64,000 bases of DNA. Source: Methanolobus sediminis (GTDB lineage Archaea > Halobacteriota > Methanosarcinia > Methanosarcinales > Methanosarcinaceae). The notes beneath the pieces are model-generated. The model made no database searches and was not told the DNA's origin. It was given only the letters and a program-made list of their open reading frames with translations. This document shows positions 32,731 to 41,374 of the stretch, piece by piece. The stretch's first letter is position 1. Every line of letters begins with the position of its first letter. The DNA lies in NCBI RefSeq assembly GCF_031312595.1, contig NZ_CP133592.1, positions 62,001 through 126,000 of the forward strand, in the 5' to 3' direction. The position numbers were made by a program, and so were the translations under genes.

Positions 32731-34899
32731 TCATATGTTCCTTGCAATTTCATTTGCGCCTGTGATTGCTTCCCATACTCTTCCGGGCTTTGTTGAATCA
32801 CCTGCTGAATAGACTTCCACACATGTTTTTCTTTTTAGCAGATCATAGTAAAGACTATCATCAGCCTTACCTCCGGTGGCAAATATCACCATATCGGTAT
32901 CAATGGCTATTTCTTCTACATTTTTAGGATCAGGTTCCTTTTCAAAGGGATTTCTGACATTCTCCGGGATCAAAGGTTTCCATGGAGTGTATGGGTCTTT
33001 TCTGCCTTTATTCACTTTAACATAGGCTTTACCATTTGAGAATCTGACAACTTCAGAAGCATTATAGACTTTAACAGGACGATTCAGGATATCTTCCTTC
33101 CTGCCGGATGGTGAACCTTTTCCCATCATCATCCATAACATCTGAGCCCGGTTAGCCTGTACTGTATCAGGCATTAATTCCTTATTCCTGCCCACAAGAG
33201 TCACATTCATTCCTTTTTCATATGAAAGGGAATAAGCGATCTCACATCCAAGCACTCCTCCGCCAATGACCAGTACGTTCTGCACATTTTCAGGCATTTC
33301 CATCTCACTGTTCAGAAAATCCCTGACTTCAAAATGCATAATATCATCCAGTCCCTCTATTACAGGTAAAGTCGTTTTTATTCCATTGCAACAGATAACA
33401 ACATCAAACTCATCAGTAATATCAGATTCATCGACCTTTGTGTTGAACCTGATAGAAAGCCCATCTTTTTTTAGCAATTCCACACGATATTCAAGATTCT
33501 CAAGGTATCTCCTGATATCATGTTTTATTAGCATTTTACCGGCTGTGACCAGTTGACCTCCAATACGGTCAGTCTTTTCAAAAAGAGTCACATCATGCCC
33601 CCTTATATGGGATGTAATGGCCGCTTCACAACCTGCAGGACCGGCACCTATAATGGCGACCTTCTTTCTCCTCTCTGCTTTAGTAAGTTTCTTTGTGTCC
33701 TCAAATCCGGTGTACGGATTCACTGAACAGCAAGGATGCCCTCCCTTTTTAAAAGATTCAATGCATCCTTCATGGTCACCTATGCAGTGAATTATCTCTT
33801 TTGTCCTGTTCTCTTTCACTTTGACCGGCCAGTATGGATCTGCCAGCAGAGGCCGTCCAAGCATTACAAAATCGGCCTGCTTACCCGATAGTACAGACTC
33901 GGCAACTTCAGGTTTTCCAAGCTTGCCTACGGCTATGACCTTTGCATCTATGCCCTCCTTTCTAAAGAAATCCTTTAGCCTGCCAGCCATTTCCTCAACA
34001 TAGATCGCATCGTCAAAATAAGATGGGGGATGAGGCCAGAACCAGTTATCATAACAACCTTTGTCAACATCAAAGGCATCTACTCCGGCTTCATACAGAG
34101 CCTTGCAGAACTGTAATCCTTCATTTGTTGTCCTTTCTTTTCCATGAAAGCGTTTCATGAAGATCTCATCACCGTAGCTTTCCTGCAATGCCTGTGTCAG
34201 GTCTATTCTATATATTATAGGGAAATCCTCTCCACAACAACGCTTTATTTCCCTTACAACATCAATGCCGAACTGGAATTTATTCCTGTACCTGCCCAGT
34301 TTCCGGCGGTTCCATGGTGCAGATGTTAACTGGTCCATCAGGTATCCTTCGTGACCATGCAGGTGTACACCGTCAAATCCGGATATTTTTGCATTGGCTG
34401 CACTCTGTCCCATCATTTTGACAATTCTTTTTATCTTGCGGTCAGAGAGTGGCAGATGAGGAACCTGAGGAATGTAATAATTTCTGTTCCATGAAGCAGA
34501 CTTCAGTATATTTCCATGTAATGCAGGTTCAGGTGAACCGACCCTTCCAAGACCTGCCGACAATTGTATGAATATCTTTGCCCCGTAGGGTTTTACACCG
34601 GCAGTCAGGTCCCTCCAGCCGCTTAATCGTGTCCGTGAAGAGCCATCGATACGCGGAAAATAAGTGGTGTCATTTTCTTCAGAAAGAGTCGGATCGATTC
34701 CATAAGACACAGGTACAAGGCCAGTGATCAGCAGACCGGTACCTCCTTTTGCCCTTTCAATGAAATATTCTATCATCTTATTGAGGGGACGACCGACAGG
34801 ATCTGCCATATTAATATTGCCAATAGGAGACATTATTATCCTGTTCTTAAGTTTGCACTTGCCAATGTACTGCGGTTCGAACAATTTTTCAAATACCAT
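32731..34899 (-). CDS. OYE / 2,4-dienoyl-CoA-reductase-like flavoprotein with iron-sulfur site
   Basis: The 722-residue protein has an N-terminal flavin barrel of the old-yellow-enzyme type (FEPQYIGKCKLKNRIIMSP, GFDGVHLHGHEGYL, VGKLGKPEVAE), an iron-sulfur segment, then FAD and NAD(P) folds (VAIIGAGPAGCEAA, VLVIGGGVLGCEIA, SAGDSTKPGRVWEAI). The order equals FadH, enoate reductase and trimethylamine dehydrogenase. In the cluster motif the second Cys is Asp (CIGDHEGC, then CCSVNP), so the [4Fe-4S] site is altered. The gene precedes the corrinoid gene on the same strand, so it may release or reduce a methylated substrate; that is inference. GAGGAT precedes the ATG. Confidence 0.85.
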   Translation of the reverse strand: MVFEKLFEPQYIGKCKLKNRIIMSPIGNINMADPVGRPLNKMIEYFIERAKGGTGLLITGLVPVSYGIDPTLSEENDTTYFPRIDGSSRTRLSGWRDLTAGVKPYGAKIFIQLSAGLGRVGSPEPALHGNILKSASWNRNYYIPQVPHLPLSDRKIKRIVKMMGQSAANAKISGFDGVHLHGHEGYLMDQLTSAPWNRRKLGRYRNKFQFGIDVVREIKRCCGEDFPIIYRIDLTQALQESYGDEIFMKRFHGKERTTNEGLQFCKALYEAGVDAFDVDKGCYDNWFWPHPPSYFDDAIYVEEMAGRLKDFFRKEGIDAKVIAVGKLGKPEVAESVLSGKQADFVMLGRPLLADPYWPVKVKENRTKEIIHCIGDHEGCIESFKKGGHPCCSVNPYTGFEDTKKLTKAERRKKVAIIGAGPAGCEAAITSHIRGHDVTLFEKTDRIGGQLVTAGKMLIKHDIRRYLENLEYRVELLKKDGLSIRFNTKVDESDITDEFDVVICCNGIKTTLPVIEGLDDIMHFEVRDFLNSEMEMPENVQNVLVIGGGVLGCEIAYSLSYEKGMNVTLVGRNKELMPDTVQANRAQMLWMMMGKGSPSGRKEDILNRPVKVYNASEVVRFSNGKAYVKVNKGRKDPYTPWKPLIPENVRNPFEKEPDPKNVEEIAIDTDMVIFATGGKADDSLYYDLLKRKTCVEVYSAGDSTKPGRVWEAITGANEIARNI

Positions 34900-35204
34900 A
34901 TATCCTCACAATATGTCTGACATTAGCTACATGAAAACATTTTTTTCTCTACCTTCTGCAAAAGAGGTATCCGGACAACATATGATATCAATAACAGGTA
35001 ATTGATACGTACCTATTTGTGTAAAAATATAGATTTAGCTGTCTATTATATCTAATGCAGATGTTAAGTTCAAGCCTTTGATTTTATCGACATCGTTGTT
35101 ATTTTGTTGATTAAAGATTTCCTATGACTTTTTGATTTTAAAGTATAATTCGTTATATATAGGTATGAAATGGAAATTATGTATTACTGTCAAAAGGTGA
35201 AATA
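34900..35204. other. Divergent intergenic region between flavoprotein and Cys-rich protein genes
   Basis: About 305 bp with no gene. TTATATATAGG near 35153-35163 is a good TATA box for the plus-strand Cys-rich gene, predicting a leader of about 20 nt. On the minus strand, ATCAATTACCTGTTATTGAT near 34990-35012 has partial resemblance to the proximal block of the two-block element, but too little to call. Confidence 0.45.
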
Positions 35205-35546
35205 ATGTCTGATGAGAAAAAATATATTGATGATCTGAAGCGTGATGAACGGTATTCTTTTGAGCTGCAGAGAAAGGGAGTTAACAAGAACTTCTATGAT
35301 GCCAACAGAATGCTTCTTTGTCCTGAATGTGGCAGATCATTCAATCTGTTTTACTCAAGAGCAAAATTATGTACCGGATGTCCAAGTCTTGTCAGGGGTT
35401 GTGAACTTGCCAGATGCACTCATTGCCATACCGAATTCCCATTAAACGACTTCATGTCCAAAAGATCCACACGAATGACAGCTAACTACATTGAATCAGT
35501 AATAAAAAGATATCATGATGCTTTTGGAGAAAGACCCGGGCAATAA
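35205..35546 (+). CDS. Cys-rich zinc-binding-type protein (113 residues)
   Basis: The protein has a charged helical head, then eight Cys in about 40 residues (LLCPECGRSFNLFYSRAKLC, TGC, GCELARCTHCHTEF), a pattern fitting two zinc ribbons. The helical tail ends in RPGQ. No family is recognised. Its position between the flavoprotein and the second Msr-type regulator, within the methylotrophy region, suggests a link to methyl-substrate use or its control. The ATG has the site AAAGGTGA. Confidence 0.7.
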   Translation: MSDEKKYIDDLKRDERYSFELQRKGVNKNFYDANRMLLCPECGRSFNLFYSRAKLCTGCPSLVRGCELARCTHCHTEFPLNDFMSKRSTRMTANYIESVIKRYHDAFGERPGQ

Positions 35547-35674
35547 TAATATTAGCCTGATCAACCGGATTCGGGGGTTAAGAATGTCATCGTCCTGCTA
35601 TTTATACTGTTTAGAGATCAATCGTGTCCATGTAATTAATGTTACTTCCTTCGGGAAAAGGCGAGTGAGAGAAC

Positions 35675-36457
35675 ATGAAAACTGAATTGATAAGTACGGT
35701 GTTCCTATCTGAAAAGAGGAAAAGTACTCTGCTGATGTTAATGGATGGGCCAGCCACCATTGATGAGATCAAGAATTCCATAAATGGTACAACCAGTGCG
35801 ATCATGGCTCAGATAAAAATCCTTCTGGAGCAGGGTCTGATAGAACAGAAGAACGATGAATACAGATTGACACATGTTGGCCAGATAATCCTTAAAAAAA
35901 TAAAACCATTAATAGAGGCGCTCAATGTCGTGGAAGGGAATAAGGATTTCTGGGCAAGCAGAGACCTTGGTGCAGTACCTGATCCTTTGCTTGACAGGAT
36001 TGGTGACCTGGGAGATGTCCTTATACATGAACCTGATCTTAACCATCTATTCGAACCTCCCAGAGAACTGCTTGTGAGCCTTAAGCAGACAAAGAATGTC
36101 TGTACATTCTACTCATATTTCTGTCCCACATGTCCTAATAACTATGCAGAGCTGGCAAAAAAAGAAGTGAATTATAATCTTATTCTTACAAGGCCGGTAT
36201 ATGAAAGACTGCGGGATGAATATACAGAGCAATATAACGCTATAATGGAATCTCCCACTTCACATCTTTATGTGTGTGAAGAGGATATTGTGAAACCGGG
36301 TGCAATATCTGTTACAGATAATCTTCTTCTTTTGTCATTCTTTAATAAGAAGGGATTCTTTGATCATAAGAAGATCATAAGTTTTGAGGATAGTGCACGG
36401 GAATGGGGACAGGATTTCTTTTTACATTACAGAGGACTTGCCGAACAGGTTAAATGA
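35675..36457 (+). CDS. FilR1-domain (Msr-type) methylotrophy regulator 2
   Basis: This 260-residue protein is the same length as its paralogue at 10847 and closely similar throughout: MKTELISTVFLSEKRKSTLL, winged helix NSINGTTSAIMAQIKILLEQ, the CPTCPNNY Cys pair and NLILTRPVYERLRDEY. The regulator and the sequence downstream of it, including the two-block element, seem to have been duplicated together, since the spacing from stop codon to element is similar in both places. Its likely targets are ramA and the corrinoid gene. The PAS/GAF sensor at 38848 could feed signals to it, as Msm-type sensors do for Msr proteins. Confidence 0.9.
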   Translation: MKTELISTVFLSEKRKSTLLMLMDGPATIDEIKNSINGTTSAIMAQIKILLEQGLIEQKNDEYRLTHVGQIILKKIKPLIEALNVVEGNKDFWASRDLGAVPDPLLDRIGDLGDVLIHEPDLNHLFEPPRELLVSLKQTKNVCTFYSYFCPTCPNNYAELAKKEVNYNLILTRPVYERLRDEYTEQYNAIMESPTSHLYVCEEDIVKPGAISVTDNLLLLSFFNKKGFFDHKKIISFEDSAREWGQDFFLHYRGLAEQVK

Positions 36458-36507
36458 AAATATAAGATCATTATTCTTTTCGTTTTTAGTTTTCTATTTG
36501 CAAACTC

Positions 36508-36674
36508 ATTCATGCTTTTGACATAATCAAAGGCTTTAATTGTTCTCATGTACCTGTCATTTTGAATGCTGTTATCCTGAATCAGGAAGTTGTAAAATTC
36601 ATTGTTTGAATTGAAAACATTGTGTTGATAATATCCTGTTTACTGATTAATTACTTCAAGTTATTATATATTCT
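36508..36674 (+). promoter_or_regulatory. Two-block regulatory element, copy 2 (ramA)
   Basis: The distal block ATTCATGCTTTTGACATA begins at 36508 (with TTGACATAATCAA). The proximal block CTGATTAATTACTTCAAG runs into TTATTATATATTCT (36643-36674), including a TATA box. The distance between first bases of ATTCATG and GATTAATTAC is 137 bp. Between the blocks the sequence matches copies 1 and 3 in patches such as ATTATCAA. Confidence 0.65.
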
Positions 36675-36929
36675 ATTACCTGATAGCATGAATTGTCCAT
36701 CTGTGGATAGGATAGAAAATACATGCATATTTCAAGGGTCTGTAATTCTACTTCCGATCTGAAATTTCATTCAGAAATTAAGTTATAACTTTTCTTGAAG
36801 ATTATGCATATTGAATATCCACCTGTTTTGCAGGGTCTCTCCACATTTAAAATGGCCCTGCAAACAATTGACAATTCCATAGTGATATTTTACGAACAGT
36901 TTTTAATTATCTGCAACGTTAGTGAAAAT

Positions 36930-36958
36930 ATGGTTGATAAAATCAACCATGTTATTTT
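36930..36958 (+). promoter_or_regulatory. Perfect hairpin in the ramA leader
   Basis: ATGGTTGAT (36930-36938) and ATCAACCAT (36942-36950) pair perfectly around AAA, followed by GTTATTTTTA. It lies about 180 nt before the ramA start. It may be an attenuator, a terminator for an upstream transcript, or an operator. Confidence 0.45.
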
Positions 36959-37131
36959 TAATTCCGGTCTTTTTTTTATCAACAATACTATCCTTATTTG
37001 AAGCATCGATAATATCGCCGGCTCTTATTTTTTCCCCGAAGTCGTTATTTATAGTTCTCAGACAAATCAATTGCATATACAATAGAACTACATTCCAGGC
37101 TTTCACGTTTAAAATAAAAGGAGGATTTCGT

Positions 37132-38775
37132 TTGTATGGAATTGCATTAGATCTTGGAACAAGCGGATTTAGATTACAACTTATAAACCTGAGAAACAGA
37201 AATGCTATCAAAACAGTAATGACAATGAGACATCCCCTACCAGGAGGAAATGTGATTGACCATCTGGGTTTTGCTATCCAGGTCGGTGAAGATAATGCAA
37301 ACAGGATAATGATCCATACTATTCTCAAAATGTTCAATGAACTGCACATCCCTCTTGAAGCGATTACAAGAATCGCCGTTTGTGGAAATCCCATACAGCT
37401 CTCACTTTTCCAGAACATCGAAATAAGGGATCTTGCGTATGCCGGAAAGAATATGCAACGAAGACTTGGTATCAAAAGCGTTGAAAGGGGCTTAAAGATC
37501 TACACTGGCAGGGATATTTTTGGTCAGGATTGCGGACTGGACGAGTGTGAGGTAATTGTCTTACCTTCAATTGAGCATGAGATTGGGGCTGATGCTCTTG
37601 CAATGATGGTCAAGACAGATTTCATTGAACAAAATAAAGTGGCGATTGTTACGGATTATGGCACTAATGCTGAAATGGCACTTAAAGTAGGCGATCGCAT
37701 TATTACCTGCAGTGCAGCAGCCGGCCCTTCAATTGAAGGGCAGGGAATCAAGTGTGGTATGCTTGCCAGTCCAGGAGCTATTTCTGATGTGAATGATGAG
37801 AACGGATTCTGGAGGATTACTGTACTGGATGAAAATATGCAACCGGGAAAAGGTGATCTGATCGATCCTGAAACCGGAGTGATTGTGGAAAAAGGTGAAG
37901 TGCAGTCAAGGGGAATCACCGGAACTGGCGTCATTTCTGCAATATCACTTGCGATAAGCTCAGGAATGGTAACTAAATTACCTGAACTTCCAAATGGAAG
38001 GCTTATTCTTGGTGAAAAGGTTACCCTCACAAATGAAGACTTTGCAGAGGCAGGAAAAGCTATAGGTGCCATAAGAGCGGCTCATCTGACATTGCTGATT
38101 GAGGCTGGAGTGAAGTATGAGGATCTGAAGTACATGTATATGTCAGGCGCCTCAGGAACTTATGTTGATGCTGAGAAAGGACGTCAGATAGGTCTGGCAC
38201 CTATTTTCTCAAGGAATATAGTACAATTCGGCAACACATCTCTTGAACTTGCAAAGGATGTAGTTCTTAGCAATTTTGAACTGGACGAGATAGTAAGTCT
38301 TGCTGACAGGATAAAAGCTGATCATATTATGCTGGCTTCAAATGATGTTTTCAAAAATATCTACGCATGTGAACTGGCTTACTGGACGGAAGGAATGCCC
38401 TATGGAATGTACAATAAATTCCTTGAATCATACGGAATGCCTTCTATTCCTGATATTGACTACATCCCGACTATAGAAAAGAGAGTTAGCAGAGATATTG
38501 AAGATTCGGGTTATCAGGGTCTAAAGATAATCAGGGATCTTGATATGCTCATCGAAGAAGAATCCAGCGGATGCATGCAGTGCAAGATGTGTGAACGCGA
38601 ATGTCCGGAGCAGGCCATACATGTTGTCCCAAAGGACGGGCATATTTTTGTTGACTATACAGCACATCTTTGCCTGGGCATGAGTTGTAAAAGGTGTATA
38701 GGAGTTTGTCCTGTTAAAGCTATAAATTACAGAGAAATAAGAACAATATCCCCGGGTGATCTTACTGCAGTTTGA
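37132..38775 (+). CDS. ramA: RamA-type corrinoid-protein reductive activase
   Basis: RamA reduces inactive Co(II) corrinoid proteins to Co(I) using ATP and low-potential electrons. The 547-residue product has the ASKHA-like ATPase core (YGIALDLGTSGFRLQL, VTDYGTNAEMALKVG, GISAISLAISS) and two C-terminal [4Fe-4S] motifs, CMQCKMCERECPEQAI and CLGMSCKRCIGVCPVKAI, as in Methanosarcina RamA (about 540 residues). The start is TTG 37132: AAGGAGG sits just upstream and the protein then begins MYGIALDLGT as in the family. The longer frame above adds 70 unrelated residues. It should serve the corrinoid protein at 31760. Confidence 0.92.
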   Translation: MYGIALDLGTSGFRLQLINLRNRNAIKTVMTMRHPLPGGNVIDHLGFAIQVGEDNANRIMIHTILKMFNELHIPLEAITRIAVCGNPIQLSLFQNIEIRDLAYAGKNMQRRLGIKSVERGLKIYTGRDIFGQDCGLDECEVIVLPSIEHEIGADALAMMVKTDFIEQNKVAIVTDYGTNAEMALKVGDRIITCSAAAGPSIEGQGIKCGMLASPGAISDVNDENGFWRITVLDENMQPGKGDLIDPETGVIVEKGEVQSRGITGTGVISAISLAISSGMVTKLPELPNGRLILGEKVTLTNEDFAEAGKAIGAIRAAHLTLLIEAGVKYEDLKYMYMSGASGTYVDAEKGRQIGLAPIFSRNIVQFGNTSLELAKDVVLSNFELDEIVSLADRIKADHIMLASNDVFKNIYACELAYWTEGMPYGMYNKFLESYGMPSIPDIDYIPTIEKRVSRDIEDSGYQGLKIIRDLDMLIEEESSGCMQCKMCERECPEQAIHVVPKDGHIFVDYTAHLCLGMSCKRCIGVCPVKAINYREIRTISPGDLTAV

Positions 38776-38847
38776 TCACCTCAGCTTTATCGGATAAAGG
38801 TTAGCTGTACGAACAATTGGAAATGTAAAGTATCATCGGCCAGGATC

Positions 38848-41364
38848 ATGATTGGACAAGCAGATATTAAAATTAGTATGGAATCAATAATCAATAGCAG
38901 TCCTGTTATTGTGATTTCCAGAAAGATAGAGAAAGACTTTCCAGTGAAGTATATCTCAAACAATGTGAGGCAATTTGGATATACTCCTGAGGATTTCTAT
39001 TCAGGTCAGGTCAAATATGCAGACCTTATTCATCCGGATGACAGGAAAGTTGTTTTAAAATCCCTAAAGTACCTGAACAAGCAATTGCCGGAATTCATTC
39101 AGGAGTACAGGGTGATCAGCCGCTTTGGAGAGGTCCGGTATGTTGAGGACAGGGTTCGTATAAAGAAATATGATGAGGATAATTTACACCTTGAAGGCAC
39201 AATTACTGACATAACCGAGCATAAGCACAATGAAATGATAAAACACCAGCAGAAATCCCATAATGGAAGATCACTTACCGAGATTTCACTTGATGATGTC
39301 CTGGGGCTGCTTGTTACCAATGCCGAAAGGATACGTGATGGCCTTACATGTGCTGTTATGCTTCTTGATAAAGAGAAAAAACACATTTGTCGTGTTATTT
39401 CACCCAATCTTCCTGCATTTTATAAAGAAGCAATGGAAGGTCTTGAGATTGGATACGGTGTTTGTTCAGGCGGTACTGCACTCTATATGGGGGAGCATGT
39501 CATTGTTGAAAATATAGAGGTCCATCCATACTGGGCACAACACAGGGAGATTGCTAAAAAAGCAGGTCTTAAAGCCAGCTGGGCAGAACTGATAAAATCT
39601 TCTACCGGTGAGATACTTGGTGTTTTCTTAATGTATTTTAATTTTCCTAATGCACCAAAGAAGACATGTTACGAATATCTCAAGGCAAATGCTGACCTTG
39701 CAGCAATTGAGATTGAACACCGTGTAGTTAATGAGACTTTCAGGGAATCCGATCATAAGTTCAAGACCATTTTCAATAATATCAATGATCAGATCTATGT
39801 CAGTGAATTGAATGGCAATCTGATAGATGTCAATAAGGTTGTTGTCGATAGCCTTGGATATTCAAAGGAGTTTATTTTAAAGTCATCACCTATGGATATT
39901 GTTCCTTCATGGTACGTACAGCGTGCTTCTGAGCTCATTAAGATCATAGAAAGGGATCATAAGGCAATGTATGAGGCTGCAGCCATCTGCAAGGATGGAA
40001 GTGTAATCCCTCTGGAAATTAATGCAAGAATGATCAACTATAATGGCAAGAAGACTGTCCTGTCTGTTGCACGCGATATTACAGAACGTAAAAAGGCTGA
40101 AAAAGCAAAACAACTTAATGAATCGCGTCTTGAAGCGTTGATAAAGCTCAATGAGATGACAGGCGCTTCTCTGGATGAAATCGCTGAATTTGTCAAAGAA
40201 GAGGCTGTTCGACTTACGGACAGCAACCTTGGATATATTGCATTCATGAATGCTGATGAGACAGACCTGATAATGCATTCCTGGTCTAAAACAGCAATGA
40301 GTGAATGTGCCATAAGTGATAAAGAGTTCATTTATCCTGTAAAGGATACCGGATTATGGGGAGAAGCCATCAGGCAGAGAAAAGCTATCATAACAAATGA
40401 TTATGAAGCCCCCAGTCCTCTGAAGAAAGGTTATCCTGAGGGGCATGTCAAATTGACAAGGCATATGAATGTTCCCATATTTGACGGTGAACACATAGTC
40501 GCTGTTGTAGGTGTCGGGAACAAGGATGAGGACTATGATGAATCAGATGTTCGCCAGTTAACTCTCCTGATGCAGGGTATGTGGAAACTGATCCAGAGAA
40601 AACAGTTGATAGGTGCATTAAGTAAGTACTCCGAGGAGCTGCTTAAAGCTAACACGAAGCTTCGGTCTGTTAATATGATAAAAGCTGAATTTATAGAAGA
40701 ATATATGAATAACGGACATGACCTTTTGCATAGCTTCGATATACTTGATGATGAAACACTGAACCTTCTGGATGACTCCCAGAAAGAAGCAATTTCCATA
40801 ATGCTGAATAACTCTGAGAGATTAAAGCTGCTGGTCGATGCAATTCTATATAGTGATCTGCAGCAGTCTGGCAGGATCGAGTACTCATTTGAACCGGTTA
40901 GTATTGAAAATGTTCTTTCTGATGTTCTGCTGAACCAGATATTGCTTATAGATGAGAAAGGACTTTTACTTGAAAAAGAAATTCCCAATGGACTTCCGCC
41001 TGTGAAAGCTGATAAGGAGAAACTGAAGGAAATGTTTGTCTATCTTATCCACAATGCAATTAATCTCACACCTAAAGGAAACAGCATAGGAGTTGATGTT
41101 GCCGATGAAAGTGATTATTTGCATGTGACCATAACAGATACAGGCGAAGGTATGGACAAGAGCCTTATCCCGCGTTTGTTCTACAAGATGTATCAGGCAG
41201 ATGAGTCCATAGCAAGGATGTTCCAGGGCTTTGAGTCCAGTCTTTATATTTGTAAAGATACTGTAGCAGCTCACAATGGAAACATATGGATAGAAAGTCA
41301 AAGGGGACTTGGAAGTTCATTCCATGTAAAGATTCCAAAGTGGGTGGAAGGGATTAATACCTAG
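38848..41364 (+). CDS. PAS-GAF-PAS-GAF sensor histidine kinase with divergent kinase core
   Basis: The 838-residue protein has PAS (residues about 10-130), GAF (140-295), PAS (305-420) and GAF (430-590) domains, a coiled coil, a dimerisation region and an ATPase domain with ADKEKLKEMFVYLIHNAI (N box) and TDTGEGMD (G1 box). The H-box position reads NNGHDLLHS instead of SHELRTP: His is present but the Arg-Thr-Pro is lost. There are no membrane segments, so it is cytosolic. The layout resembles MsmS-like methanogen sensors that bind haem and control Msr regulators. The gene begins 72 bp after ramA; CCAGGATC precedes the ATG. Confidence 0.85.
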   Translation: MIGQADIKISMESIINSSPVIVISRKIEKDFPVKYISNNVRQFGYTPEDFYSGQVKYADLIHPDDRKVVLKSLKYLNKQLPEFIQEYRVISRFGEVRYVEDRVRIKKYDEDNLHLEGTITDITEHKHNEMIKHQQKSHNGRSLTEISLDDVLGLLVTNAERIRDGLTCAVMLLDKEKKHICRVISPNLPAFYKEAMEGLEIGYGVCSGGTALYMGEHVIVENIEVHPYWAQHREIAKKAGLKASWAELIKSSTGEILGVFLMYFNFPNAPKKTCYEYLKANADLAAIEIEHRVVNETFRESDHKFKTIFNNINDQIYVSELNGNLIDVNKVVVDSLGYSKEFILKSSPMDIVPSWYVQRASELIKIIERDHKAMYEAAAICKDGSVIPLEINARMINYNGKKTVLSVARDITERKKAEKAKQLNESRLEALIKLNEMTGASLDEIAEFVKEEAVRLTDSNLGYIAFMNADETDLIMHSWSKTAMSECAISDKEFIYPVKDTGLWGEAIRQRKAIITNDYEAPSPLKKGYPEGHVKLTRHMNVPIFDGEHIVAVVGVGNKDEDYDESDVRQLTLLMQGMWKLIQRKQLIGALSKYSEELLKANTKLRSVNMIKAEFIEEYMNNGHDLLHSFDILDDETLNLLDDSQKEAISIMLNNSERLKLLVDAILYSDLQQSGRIEYSFEPVSIENVLSDVLLNQILLIDEKGLLLEKEIPNGLPPVKADKEKLKEMFVYLIHNAINLTPKGNSIGVDVADESDYLHVTITDTGEGMDKSLIPRLFYKMYQADESIARMFQGFESSLYICKDTVAAHNGNIWIESQRGLGSSFHVKIPKWVEGINT

Positions 41365-41374
41365 AACCTTTACA

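Larger units (their letters stand above)
36458..37131 (+). other. Long leader region upstream of ramA
   Basis: About 670 bp without a convincing gene. It holds the two-block element (36508-36674) and, far downstream, a perfect hairpin ATGGTTGAT/ATCAACCAT (36930-36950). If transcription starts at the element's TATA box, the ramA leader is about 430-440 nt long. A 68-codon frame at 36795-37001 has no ribosome site or recognisable sequence. Confidence 0.5.

Noticed and set aside
36795..37001. 68-codon frame in the ramA leader
   Set aside because: No ribosome site and hydrophobic but patternless sequence; it overlaps the hairpin, which is better explained as a leader structure.
36922..37131. N-terminal extension of RamA by 70 residues
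   Set aside because: The extension is hydrophobic and unlike RamA; TTG 37132 with AAGGAGG upstream restores the family start.
12065..41364. Pyrrolysine (amber) read-through methyltransferase
   Set aside because: No pair of methyltransferase-like frames separated by a single in-frame TAG was found; the methyltransferase genes present end in TAA or other stops followed by short frames.
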